From assembly GCA_030685235.1 (NCBI GenBank), contig MU839095.1, positions 1 to 64,000 on the forward strand: a stretch of DNA of 64,000 nt, read 5' to 3'. The notes under the pieces were generated by a model, which saw only the letters and a program-made list of their open reading frames with translations, was not told where the DNA came from and made no database searches. Origin of the DNA: Copromyces sp. CBS 386.78. Its lineage: Eukaryota > Ascomycota > Sordariomycetes > Sordariales > Sordariaceae. Position 1 is the first letter of the stretch. Every line of letters begins with the position of its first letter. Made by a program: the position numbers and the translations under genes. Shown piece by piece: positions 12,600 through 24,850 of this stretch.

Positions 12600-15500
12600 T
12601 AATTGTAATTTATACGAACGTCCTTTTCTTATACTTTTAATTATCTTAAGATATTTACTTTAGTTTATAGCTTAATTTGATTAATATAGAAAATTGGTTT
12701 GTACTTTATATTAATGGAAAGTTTAAATGTAATTCTATAATTATCCGCTTTAATAATTTCGAACGGGCTTTTATAAAGGGGGGTAAGCTTTATATACGGG
12801 CGGCCGGTATTAAAATTCTCTATATTAAATAGGACTTTATTTCCCGCTTTATACTTCGGAGTATCCGTTCGTCGAATATTAACGTTAATTTTATATTATT
12901 ATTAAATTTATTTTATTTAGTTTGTAACGTATTCTAATACCTTTTTAAAATAGTCGGCTACTTTATTAACTTTAAAATACTTTATTTACTATTAAATTAA
13001 TAAATTTAATAAATATAATTTCGTTAATTCAATACTTATCCGAAGGTAGAAACTATAGTTAGTAAAGAAAGGAAATATTCCCGTTATTTTAAAAACTAGG
13101 TTATTATTAGTAAACTCTACGATTAGGAGTTAGTCTACTTAATTGTCTTACGCCCAATTAATATAGAAACGAAGATATTTCTCTATTTCTATATTAATAC
13201 GTTTCGTTTAATTATTAGTAGTTAGGTAGAATACGGAAGAAAGTTTGAAAATTATTTTTAAACGGGAGGATAAAATTTTTTAAAATTATAAAATAAATTA
13301 GGAGCCGCAATTTAATATAATAGAATTTAATAAATTATAAATATTATAAATCCTTTTAATAAATTAGTTTGCCAATTCTTCGGCTGTAAAATTAATTATA
13401 GGAATAAAATATTGTATTTTTATTAAATGGTTAACAATAACGGTTATATATTTAAATTCCTATCCTTAATATACGTAGGATATTAAAGGGGTAATATAAT
13501 TTACGGAAATATCTTTCTATAATATGAAGGGTACCGCTAGTAATATTAAAAATTTATAAAAGGAATATTGTAACGGTTTGGATTTAATATACTGTAGGCA
13601 GGCTTTATAATAGGCCCTAATAGTATTAAATATCTTTAATTAGAAGAAAGATTAAGAGAGTAATAAATAAGTTTTTTTATAATTCGGGTAATTAATAAAT
13701 AGCGAATTATATATACGGCGGAGGAGTTAAAATTAAAATTTAATATTATTAAGGTCGATAATAATAATATTTTAAAAGTATATTTGTCCTTATATTATTT
13801 TATATTTAGTGAAAGATATTTTTTTTAAATAACTTTTTACCTCTTTAGACTATATACGGCGACCGGGGTCCGATAGGTAAGCGAATAAATCTTATAAAAA
13901 TACTAATTTTTTGTAATTTTCTGTAATTAAATTGTTAGTAGACTTGTTATTTATTACCTTTAAATTGTAGATATATTCGGTTCCGACGTTAATAACCTCC
14001 TTTATGCTTTTTAAAACGAAAGTTCCGTTAATGAAAATATTATAATCGAATAAAACTTTATTTTTAATTAATAGTCGCTTATTGGCTTCGTTTTTAAGTA
14101 AGTCTTCTAATTTCCTACTTAGGGCATTGGGGTATACTTATAACGAACCCGGCCGGTATTTAATTATAAAGTTAAATTGGGAGAGAAATTGAGACTATTA
14201 TATATATTGGGGGGTGAATTATTTATTAATAGTAAAGGACTTTAGACTTTTATAATCTATAAGAACTTGAAAAGGTTATTATACTTTTTCTAATTTAGGG
14301 CGCTATTCCTTTAAGGCTTTAATAATAGTTAGCAATTCTTTATTATAAATATTATAATTATATTCCGCTAAAGAGTACTACTAATTAAAATAGGCGATAG
14401 GCCGGAAGATATTTTCCTCGTTATATTATAATAATATATTTCTATAAGCCTATTTAAATACGTCGGTTTCTACGATAATCTATTTAAATTAATTATAAAT
14501 ACGAAGAATGGGTCTGCTATTAAAAACTTTCTTTAACGCTTCGAAAGACTTCTAATATTATTCCTCTTATTCCTATCCTACTATTTTCTTAGTTAATTCG
14601 TATAATGGGTTAGCGATAATAGAAAAATACTTAATAAAATAATAATAAAAATTAGCGAATTTTAAGAAGTGTTAAAGCGACCTTCTGGAATTTAGAGTTT
14701 TTTATATTGTAATTGTAGAAACTTTTTCTCAGTTTATTTCGAGACTATTTAGGGTAATAATAAGACTTAAATATTTAATTCGCTACGTATAGAATTCGTA
14801 CTTATTAATATTAATTTAGAGTCCTATTTTAATTATCTTTTATAAGACCTCCCTAATATATCCTTTATATTCCTTTTCGTTATTGGAATAAATTAAGACA
14901 TTATCGAAATAGGCGGTAGTATAAATGTTAAGAATATTATATAGGACGTTGTTAATATAATTTTAGAAGGTTCCCGGCGTGCCTTATAAATTGAATAGAT
15001 ATATAATAGATTTATAAAAGTTAAAGCGGGTAATAAAAGTAGTAAACTATTTATATCCTTCTTTAATACGGATCCTATTAAATGTAACGATAATATTGAA
15101 TTTTATAAAGATTTTAGCCTTATAAATTATATTAAAAGTCTTTTTAATTAGCGGTAATAAATAATATATTTTTATTATAATATTATTAATACTATAGTAA
15201 TTTACGTAAATATAGACTCCGGCTCCGGGTTTTTTAATTAGTAAAAGGGGGGAAGTGGCTATAAATTATAATAGCCGGATAAATTTCTTCCTTAAATTAT
15301 TACCGATCTATTTTTTAATAATAATAATTTCTATAGGTAATACGCATTATAACTATACGTTAGGAAGCTACTCTCCTAGTTATAATTTAATTTTATAATT
15401 GTATAAATAATAGGGAGGGATTTCTTCCGTTAGCGAAAATAGGAAAGCGGCGACCTTATTAATGTATTTTTGTCCCTTGGAACGGTTTAAGATTTTAATA

Positions 15501-15620
15501 ATCTCTTCTTTAATTTTTAACGGCCGGTCTACTTTATTGAAAAAAAATTTTATATCCTCTTCGTCGATTTTTACCAAATATATTTATTGGAAGATTTCTT
15601 TGTATACGGGTGTATCGGTT
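12600..15620 (-). pseudogene. element B: RT, RNase H and integrase relic
   Basis: On the minus strand the RT catalytic box reads AYFDNVLIYS near 14885-14915 (normally YxDDVLIYS). The RT N-terminal part is open for 65 codons at 15577-15380, only because that stretch escaped stops. The integrase core has a stretch reading ITVIVNHLIKIQYF near 13400-13450, before the EELA helix at 13380-13390. Two shared blocks at 16240-16340 (GGGGGCGAGATTCGGTCTCCTCC, repeated) belong to the linker before RT. No intact gene remains. Confidence 0.8.
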
Positions 15621-16525
15621 TCGAGATTTCCGGTAAAGTTAATTGCTTTAGTAAAAATTGTAGCTTTTCGGGTATTTTTTAAAGTATAAATATTAGCTAT
15701 TTCGTTAATAAAATTATAAAATGTGGGGTGTAAATTTTCTTTATATTTCTTTCTATTACTTTTTATAATATTATTAATTATTTTTTCGGTTAAATTTAGA
15801 TTTTAAAAATCCGTTATAATTATTAATTTCTTAATTTTAGCGTAGTTTGTAACGTACGGCTATAATTATTCTTTTTTATAAATAAAATTAAATATAGCTA
15901 CATTAAATATTTTAATGTTATTAGAATTGAATTTATAATTAGGTTTATAAAAATAATAGAGTTAGGGGCGATTTATATTAATTAAGATATAGCGGCTACA
16001 AATACGTACGTAAAGTTTGTAAAGTGTAAGGTTTTTAATTTTAATAAGGAAAGTGGCGGTATTAGTAATAATAATTTTAAATTCAGCCTTTTAGGCTACT
16101 AGCGTTTTAATAAGGGCGGGGATTATATAGTAGCCGGTCTTAGAATTAATTTTAAATTTAATAGTAGTAGGAGGGAGTTCGGGAACGGGCAAGGGTTTTA
16201 GAGCGGGCTCCGCCGCAATTTTCTTAATCTTCTCTTTCTTAATAGCTAGGGGGCGAGATTCGGTCTCCTCCTTTTTAATAATTAGGGGGCGAAATTCGGT
16301 CTCCTCCTTTTTAATAATTAGAAAAAGAAATTCAATCTTTTCCTTCTTAATTGGTAGGATAGGTATCTAATGGACGGAAGTTATTAAAACCCGGTTAATA
16401 AGGGTTCTAAATACTACCGTTTAGTATTTAAGGAAGTCTACTAATAAATAGCGGCCTCAATAGGCAGTATAGTTAAAGTATATACTATATTATTTATAAT
16501 CGATCTTTAACCAATAGTATTATAT

Positions 16526-16849
16526 TTATAGGAAACTTAAAATAATTAGGTACTTCCTAGAAATATTATAAATTAAAAAGGTAATAGTCTCTTTATAATA
16601 GCCGATCCGGAATTTAATTATTATTCCTTTAGAAATAATGCTTTTAACTACTCCATTAATAAGAATGAATTTCTTCGTTTTTAATAATCGGAAACAGAAA
16701 AAATTATTTTTAATAATAAAAGAATAATTAATAAATATGAGAATAGAATAACCGCTATTAATAAAAGTAATATAATAGTCTTTATATAAATAGGTTAGAA
16801 TATAAGAGGATAAGAGTATTAAATTTGGGGAAGTAGAATTATTTAACAA
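16526..16849 (-). pseudogene. element B: retropepsin region
   Basis: An open stretch of 107 codons within the B polyprotein. It carries ITFINSGYSILIFI, matching the aspartic protease motif of retroelements with D-S-G changed to N-S-G by a G-to-A mutation. The same region of element C (30590-30940) is homologous. Openness is accidental: the frames on both sides are full of stops. Confidence 0.7.
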
Positions 16850-16899
16850 TTAAACTTTAATTTCCTCCAAAATTTCTAATTCTATAGAGTTTGAAATTT

Positions 16900-18700
16900 G
16901 TTTCTTAAATATAACCCGGCTAAACTTCTATATACAATTATATATAAAGGTTAAGCGTTTTCCTAATTGTTATAATATTCTCTATTAACGGTAGGTTTAG
17001 CGGGGGCGGCTAGAGTAACCGGGGTAATTAGAACAGTATTAATAATATAAATTTATTTTTAATTACGACCCTTACTATAATTTTTATTCTTTAATTTCTT
17101 ATTAGTAGAATATTAGGGGCTTTAAGAATTATAATTAACCGAAGTTATATAATTGCGGGTACTATAGTTAGGCTTGCTATAATAACGGTAAAGGCTATTG
17201 CAGGAACGTTAATTAAGAATATCTTTATAAATAAAAATTACAAGATTAACGGCGTTTAAATTTATTTTATTATTACCCTAGTTAATAAGGATATTATTAG
17301 TAGAAATTTTAGTATTAGAATAACTTCCGCTATTATTATTATTATTATTAGCGTTACTACTAAGATTGAAGAAGTAATTTACTATTTTTTAACGATAATC
17401 TACGTCCTTAAAATTATTAACGACGTTACAATAAATTTCGAATTAACGTTTAAAATTATTATTAGAAAGAAGGTTATAGTAAATAAGAACGTTATAGAAA
17501 TATTTATTAATTTTATTCCGGAAATAATAGACCTTTATTAAATTATTAAAATTATTAAAGTTTATTAAATTAATTAGTTTAAATTCGAAATCCGCGAAAA
17601 ATATATTTTTTATATATAATTCTTATAAACGGTAGCCGGCGTCTATTTTAAAATTTATATTCTAAAAACGAAAGATTAAATATTCTATAAATTTAATACT
17701 TATTTTTTAGCGCTAATTTACTTTATTAGGGTTTAATTAAATTACGTCCAAATTATTTTAAATATTAAATAAGATTTCGGGTTTTAAAAGTATAGTAGTA
17801 CAGATAATCCTAATATTTTTAAAAGAATAAAGAGCGGCGTTATATTTTTATTAAGACTAAATTCGGAAATACTAAGCTTTAAAAATTTCATATTTATAAA
17901 TAGGATTATTAATTTTTTTATTAGTAAAAATAAGCGGGTTTTCTACTATTTAACGAAGAAAGGAGGATATAACTACTTTCGTAATTATATTATTAATAGA
18001 AGAAGAGGGAATTTGTATTTTAAAAATATTATATTTTGCGAATCAAGTATTATAAGCGGATTTGAAATTAATATAGTCGAAGTTCTTTTAATTAAAATTA
18101 AATTAAATATTATTAGTTATTTAACGGGCGGTTTTAAATTCCTCTTTAGAATATTCGAAATTATTAATAACGTTATTATAAAGTATAAAATTATTATAAT
18201 AGAAGCGATTAAAGGGTATACCGATAAATTGGAAAGTAAAGTAATAGGTAATAATGGCTGCGTTTTTAAAGTATTTACGAAGAATAAATAGGCTATTTTT
18301 TAATCGAAATTTTTAAAGAGGTTAGTAAGGGCTATATTTTTAGGAATTTCGAGAAATATAGTACGGTAAATTATAATATTGAATTTAATTTTAAAAGTTT
18401 TATTAAAGGTAGAATATAGCGAATTTAAATTGAAAGCGCTAATTTTAAAAGTTACGAGGTTAAAGAGATTACTGCTATTAGAATTATTGTTTAAGGAGAA
18501 AAGGGCGGGATTATTATTATTATAAAGTATAAAATAAAAAGAGAAATAATTATTCGAAACGAAAGAGGGGTAAAGGTCTGCGATTAGGATTGTTTAATAA
18601 AAAAGAAAGTCTATTACTAAAATTATTTAAAATAATTGAAACGAAGCGATCTTTTATTTACTAAATAAAGAGTGCCTTCCTTTACGTACTAATAAAAGAA
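16900..18700 (-). pseudogene. element B: gag relic
   Basis: Homologous to C 28900-30500 on the opposite strand. A Ser/Arg/Asn-rich segment followed by a Cys/His-poor remnant of a zinc knuckle is the best landmark (about 17100-17350). Stops occur throughout. A 92-codon open frame on the other strand (18013-18291) is an antisense shadow. Confidence 0.6.
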
Positions 18701-18872
18701 AGTTTAGGGTTTTAATTAAATGATTATTATAATTATAATTATTAATATTTAGGGGGGGTATTAAGCTTAGCGACTTATAACGAAGCGATCTTTGTACGCG
18801 CGCGATTGAAAAATAATTGCGATGAAAAATAGGTTTGTATTGTAAATGTAATAGTTAAAAAGTATGATTAAT

Positions 18873-19106
18873 TATTACGGGAAGAGGGCGAAAAGTTGGG
18901 TATAAATAATTAATATATATAATTGTATGAGGAGAGGAAAGGAAGAGAAGTGTAGAGGTATATTCGGGAAATAGGCTTTTATAAGATTCGAATTATAAAC
19001 CCCTAGTGGGTCTATGGCGGGAGGCTATAGCTAATTAACCGATGGTGATAGTAGTCTTAGAGAGCTACTATTACTAGTATATACAATATAGGCTAACCCT
19101 GTGACA
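18873..19106 (-). repeat. 5' LTR of element B
   Basis: 234 bp. Read on the minus strand it begins TGTCACAGGGTTAGCC, an unmutated start, and ends CCCGTAATA. A CTTATAAAAGCC box near 18976-18986 (minus strand) matches CCTATAAAGGC in the C LTRs and is a likely TATA element. Confidence 0.92.
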
Positions 19107-21181
19107 ATAAATTAGGTACTGCGATCGGAAATAACGGTATTAGGTAGATTATAAAGGATATAAATATAGTTAATAAAACGGTCTACTAATTCTTCCGCTT
19201 CTATAATAATGGTCGGGATATAATAATATATTTTTATTAAACGGTCTACGACAATAGTAATATATTTAAATTTTTAACTTAGATAAAAGTTTTCCAGTAA
19301 AGGGGAAATATAATCGACTGATATATTAGTCTATAGTATATAAACCGCTAGTATAGGCTTAAAGTAGTTTACTTTAATTCGTTATAATATTTTCGTTTTA
19401 AAGTATATTAAGTAACCTTTATAATAAATTTTAATAGCTTCCGTTATATTTAATTAATATTAATATTCGTTTATTTATACTTATATTTTATCCTTACTTA
19501 AATAGCCGGCCGTTAGTAACGAATAAGTGTAATAAATTAGTAATAAATAGGTAGCGGTATTATTAAGGTTAATAAATACCCTCCTTCTATAGTAAGTTTT
19601 ATTTTCTGCTATAGAATATTCAGCGAAAGCGATTTTAAATTTGTTTTTAATATAGGAGCGCTATTTAGTACGATTTAAATCCTTTAAATAACTAACGGCT
19701 TTTTATATTAGGGTTAACTAACTGTAATTTTCGTTAATAATATTATTAATTAATTTATTTAATTCTTTTAAAGTATTTAATAATAGTAGGAAAACTTTTT
19801 CGTCGAAATTGAAGTCGCTAATAATTATAATTAATAAAGAGAAGTAACCCTCTTTAAAGTGGGCGGGGTTAATAAATTTATAGTTTTTTACCTTTAGGCG
19901 ATAATTATTTATATTTAAAAATATATTTTTTAATTTCTTACTTAGTATATTAGGGCGAAGATTTTATAACCCTAGTATATAAAAGATTAAGAAATTAAAT
20001 TATAATAGGAATTATAATTATTATATATAATAGGGTATAAACTGCTTATTTATTATAAAGGTCTTTAAATTCTTATAATCCGTAATAATATTAAAAGGTT
20101 ATTAGGCGCCTTCTAATTCTAAACGCTACTCCTCTAATACTTTAACGATAGCGAGGAACTTTTTATTGTAAATATTATAATTATACTCCGTTACTAAATA
20201 CTATACTAAAAAGTACGCGATTAGGTAGAATTCGCTATTATCTCTATATTAGGAAAGGGTACCTCTAAAAGCCTAATTCGAAATATCTGTTTCGATAACT
20301 ATTTTTTTAAATTAATTATAGATCTATAAAATTAGGCCGCTAATAAATACGGCCTTTAAAATTTTAAAAGTAGACTATTATATTATAATTTACAATTACT
20401 CTATATCCTTTTTCGTAAAATCGTCTAATAGTATTACTATTATTAAAAAACCTTTAATAAAATAACGATAAAAATTAGCAAATCCTAAAAAACTCTATAA
20501 AAATTTCTTTAATATTGGAGGTTACTAATTTGTAATAACTTTAACCTTTATTAAATTTATTTCGATATTACTAAGTATAATAATTAATTTAAAATATTTG
20601 GTTTTCTTAATATAAAATTCGTATTTATCGATATTAACCTATAAGCCAGCCTTTTCTAAGCGGGTAAAAATATTATTTACATACTTCTAGTACTCTTCCT
20701 CGTTATTTAAAAACAAAAGGATATTATTTAAGTACGCGGTTATATAGATATTTAAAATATTGTATAAAATATTGTTAATATAGTTCTAGAATATACTAAA
20801 CGTTCTTTATAGGCCGAAAGGATAAATAAATAATTTAAATAAGCTAAAGCGGGTAATAAACGCTATTAATTATTTATATCCTTCTACGATACGAATATAG
20901 TTAAAAGCGGCGATAATATCTAATTTAATAAAAATCTTTACTTTATAAATAATATTAAAGGTTTCCTTAATTAAAGGGAACGGGTAATAACTTTTAAAAG
21001 TAATGTTATTAATCCCCCTATAATTTATATAAATCCTAATACCTCCGCCTAACTTTTATACTACTAAAATTTAAGAAGCGGCCTCTAATTACGAAGGGCA
21101 GATGAATTTATTGTAGAAATTCTTATTAATTTACTTTTTAATTATATTTAATTTATTAGGGTTAAATACCTTTAATTTTAT
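19107..21181 (-). pseudogene. element D: integrase core, RNase H and RT relic
   Basis: Minus-strand integrase text (KFKYITIVVDRLIKIYYYI near 19210-19270) begins directly right of B. RT lies at about 20000-21150 with the box TAYLNNILLF near 20717-20745. The sequence stays colinear with B, so D is a related but distinct Gypsy family. It ends at the hAT-like MITE, whose duplicated target AATTTTAT belongs to D. Confidence 0.75.
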
Positions 21182-21630
21182 GAGAAACTCTATCTGCACA
21201 GGGTAAAAACTCTATCTGCACGGGGAAGAAAAAGTGACTTTCAATATCCTTTTTAGAGCACTAGAAGGTATAAAAAGAAAGCAAAAAGTATATCACATTT
21301 TTCCATATTTTTTTCTCTACCTAACGGTACCCTCTTAAATAACGTATATACTTGGTAGCCCGAGAAAACCTCAGGAAAAGAAGCAATTATAAATAAATAT
21401 TTAGAAATATTAAAAGTCTAAAATTCTAAAAAAGTAGGATTTCGATAACGCCTAAGGCTATAAGGGGGGTATAAAGTTGATATCTAGCTCTAGAAGTCCG
21501 CTAGAAATCGACGAGTAATTTGGTACTACTTTCAATTTTATACACTAAAGTTTGACAAAGTTATACTTAAAAAACACAAAGTGGATCCCCGTGCAGATAG
21601 AGTTTTTACCCCGTGCAGATAGAGTTTCTC
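21182..21630. mobile_element. hAT-like MITE, 449 bp, with 8-bp TSD
   Basis: A short element with normal base composition inside RIP-mutated D. AATTTTAT occurs at 21174-21181 and again at 21631-21638. The termini are inverted: GAGAAACTCTATCTGCACAGGG at the left, and its complement ending AGAGTTTCTC at the right. Each end contains the motif ACTCTATCTGCACRGGG twice in tandem (about 21188 and 21209 at the left), an unusual doubled TIR. An 8-bp duplication is typical of the hAT superfamily. It encodes nothing and must have used a transposase from elsewhere. Lack of RIP changes shows that it landed after D was mutated, or is too short to be a RIP target. Confidence 0.88.
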
Positions 21631-21638
21631 AATTTTAT

Positions 21639-22560
21639 ATAGGGTATTTATTTTCTTAGGCGGAATTCGATTTTAAAATTATAAGAGTAGTAGAAGGGTA
21701 AGATTATAGCGTTACGAAGTTTAAAAACGTTGAAGTAGTTCTAATATTATTTAGGAAGCTTTTTTTCAATTTAGGCGTTAATTTTAGGCGGCTTATCGGC
21801 TTTTTCGTAAAATTTAGCTATATTTTCTTCTATAATATTAGCGGCGAATTTAATAGCCTTATATTATTCGAAGTTTTCGTTTATATTACCGCTAAAGTAA
21901 ATATATTTAACGATCTTTATTACCCGGATAATTACTTTAGAATTTTTATTAATGCAAATGTTAATTTATAAGTAATAACGCTTATTTAGTAATTTCTTAT
22001 ATTTAGCGCCGTTACCGTCTTAAATATCTTATTCTATTTCTAGAATAAGGTTCGCTAATCCGGCGGGTATATTATCATTATATTTAATTCTTATCCTTAC
22101 CCTTCTATTAATAATACCTTTATTGTTTTTATATTCCTTAGGTTCTAGAGTACCCCCTTCTACTTCTTTAGCCCGGGCTTCCTCCTCCGCTCTAGCCTCT
22201 TTTAAAATTTTATAGAATTCCGCGTATAAAGTACGGAATATTCGTAAATAATATTTTTTATATAATTAATTAAAATTAACGGCTATTATATCCTTAATAT
22301 TTACGGGGTTAACTAATTCGTTCGAAAAGTATATCTTACGTATTACAACGTAGTAATAAGGGTTAGATCTTCGTTAGCCGGCTATGGTATGGTAGATAGT
22401 AGGCTTAGTCCGTTTAGGAGTCGTAGTAATAATAAGGTCTGCGATTAGGGCGGAATTTAGGGTAGTATTATTTTTAACGGCGTTGGGAATAGGGTCCGCA
22501 ATTAGGTCGGATCGTTCGGCCTTAATTATACTTTATATAACCTTATAATAATATATATAC
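21639..22560 (-). pseudogene. element D: pol N-terminus and protease region relic
   Basis: Minus-strand continuation of the D polyprotein upstream of RT, aligned by position with B 15600-16850. Individual catalytic residues are not legible with confidence. Acidic and basic low-complexity stretches near 22140-22200 (GCCCGGGCTTCCTCCTCCGC) are less mutated. Confidence 0.5.
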
Positions 22561-23355
22561 GTATATTTCTAAATTTTAGGCGCATGCTATAAAGATAGTA
22601 AAAGATTTGTAAGAAGGTAATAGTATATATAATAATTAATAAAAGTAATAATATTATTTAATTATAATATTATAAGGTTATAAAATTTGAACTATAATAT
22701 ATTTAAAATAACGGGATAGTCGTCGGTTAAGTCGTAAGTTAGTATAGCGATTGTTTTAATATAGTAACCGATCTATAGCTAAACTTCGTAATAATAGGTA
22801 ATAAGGTCCTTAAGTATATTATTTATTAAATATAAGGCCTTTAATTTAGGCAATTTTAATAGCGGAATAGTATAATGAGCGGTAAAATTGCGATTAATAA
22901 AAGCGAGAGCGGAGTATCCACTATTAATTAGAGCGGTATATTTATTATATTAATTGCGCGGTCCGTAAATAATTTAAATAGAAAGGAGGATAGAATTATT
23001 ATTATAATTATCTAAATTTAAATTTTTAAATTAAATTACTTTTAAATCTACTAAATTAATTTCTTCTTCTTCTATTATTACTATAGACAACGGCCTTTCT
23101 AAGTAATTTAGTAGAAAGGTAATATATTTCCCACGCTGTATTCTATAGGTTAAATAGGAATTAGAACGGGGGGTATAACGGGAGTAATAGGTTTATTAGT
23201 AGCGACGGTATTAATGTAAACGCTATTATTACTATTATTATCGTAGTTAATTTAATTTATAGCGGGTTTATTACAATTATTATTTCTGCTTTTACTACGA
23301 TAATTATAGCGGTTATATTCCTTTTACTCTTTAGGGATACCGGTATTAATAAAAT
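22560..23355 (-). pseudogene. element D: C-terminal part of gag
   Basis: Minus-strand text such as NTGIPKE and RYNYRSKSRNNN (23350-23265) resembles the Ser/Arg/Asn-rich end of gag seen in element C at about 30060-30150. The N-terminal half of this gag is found 19.5 kb away at 42896-44250, which shows that the DNA between is an insertion. Confidence 0.6.
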
Positions 23356-24850
23356 AGTCTTCCCTTGGGCGGAGCCGGATATGCCCGAGGGAGTCAGTGA
23401 AACGCCCATATTTGCCTAGAGGAGTAGGAGATGTTATATCTATATACAACTAAACACTAACCGAAATATTATTAGATCCAACCTCACATCTCCCAAATTA
23501 TATTATTATTAAAAACAATCTCAAAACTACTTCCAACCGTCTTTATAACCTCAAACTCCTATACTTACTATTACTAACCCCCAACGGGGGGTGCTATAAA
23601 GGACGCCTATAATATAGCAATATATAAGGACGCTTATATCCCTATTAATATTATAAATCGTAAATTGTAGAAACTCTCTATTCGAATCCTATCTATAACC
23701 ATTATAATTATTTTTCTCCATTTCTATCCATTCCCACCTCTATATTACCCTCCTTTTACCCTCCTATTACCTCCCTATTATATCCTCATTTCCCTAATAC
23801 CTAAAATCTTGTCCAATTGGCGGTTAGCGGTTGGCGGTTAGCGCAGGGGAGGGGGGGTCCTAACTAGGAGAAGAAATATAAGCACGCCGTAAAACATATT
23901 ATCTCTTAGTCGCTATAAACGGGTACCCTATTACTACAGCGGAGTATCTATAAGGTAATTCGACTAGGATATATAGAATAAGCCGTATTAAACTCCTTTT
24001 TTTTTATTTTTGGGGTATTTTCTTACTTTATAACTATTTAAAATAAATTAGGAGAAGGAAAGAAAAGTCCGAAAGGGAAGGCAATTCTATAACGGTAATA
24101 TTAATAGTAGCGCTAGCAATAGTCTAATAATAGCTATTTAGAATCTTATAGCGGGAGCTAGGGTTATTAATAATAATAATAAGGGTAGCATCAACCTATT
24201 CCCCGTTTCTAATTATACGGCGTTTGACGGCCGGCTCAAAAATCTTACAAACGGCCTCCTCAACTATATTACTTTTAAAAATAATATTCGAATTACAAAA
24301 TTAGGTAGTAAAGAAGTTATTAGTCTTAGGGATAGTAAGTATAGCGACGGTATTAATAGTTAATAGTATTAATAGTTAATAATTAATAAACGACAAAAGA
24401 AGGACCAAAAATATAAAGCGACGGTTAATAAATAATAAAAGAGGAAAGAACGGGAATATAAATTTAAATAATAGGATTATATACAAACTACTATTAACTA
24501 AATACTCCTTCTATTTACTAAATACTCCTTCTATTACTAAATATTCCTTTTATTACTAAATATTTCTTTCCTAACTACTTTTTAATTAGGGCAGTCCATT
24601 AATTATATCCTTACGAAGTCTACCGCGGGGCCTTCCCGTACTACCTACTCGTATTAAAGTACTACTAACTCTACTACTAGGCGGTCTACTACGGGGCCTT
24701 TCAATTCTAAAAGGAATAATATTACTAATTCTATTACTAGGAAATCTACTATATAACCTTCTAAAAGGAATAATACTACTAGCTTTACTACCGGTACAGC
24801 TACCCCGTAAACTACTCCTATTCTATAATCCTCTTCCCCGTGCCGGCCGG
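23356..24850. other. left end of element E: pyrimidine-rich tract and GCGGTTAGCG repeats
   Basis: Positions 23393-23600 follow the inverted terminus. Positions 23690-23800 are strongly pyrimidine rich (CCTCC, CCCTCCTTTTACC). Positions 23818-23850 hold GGCGGTTAGC repeats followed by a G run. Positions 23990-24800 are A+T rich and carry the probable C-terminal tail or 3' flank of the Helitron gene. No separate gene is visible. Confidence 0.5.

Larger units (their letters stand above)
11938..19106 (-). mobile_element. complete Gypsy retrotransposon B (RIP-mutated)
   Basis: Direct 234-bp LTRs (11938-12171 and 18873-19106) with an exact ATAAA duplication outside (11933-11937 and 19107-19111). Length 7169 bp. 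Coding is on the minus strand, so the 5' LTR is the right-hand one. Gag lies at about 18700-16900, protease at 16849-16526, RT at 15600-14200 and integrase at 13800-12600. The polypurine tract (minus strand AGCTTCTTTTAGTCCGAGGAAG) abuts the 3' LTR. LTR and internal sequence are close to element C, so both belong to one family. It sits within the D integrase. Confidence 0.93.

Noticed and set aside
18013..18291. 92-codon plus-strand frame in element B
   Set aside because: Antisense to the gag relic of B; the homologous stretch in C reads as gag on the opposite strand.
23600..23720. possible tRNA-derived SINE (ATTCGAATCCTATCT)
   Set aside because: Only a B-box-like string is present; no cloverleaf can be drawn and the flanks are simply pyrimidine rich.
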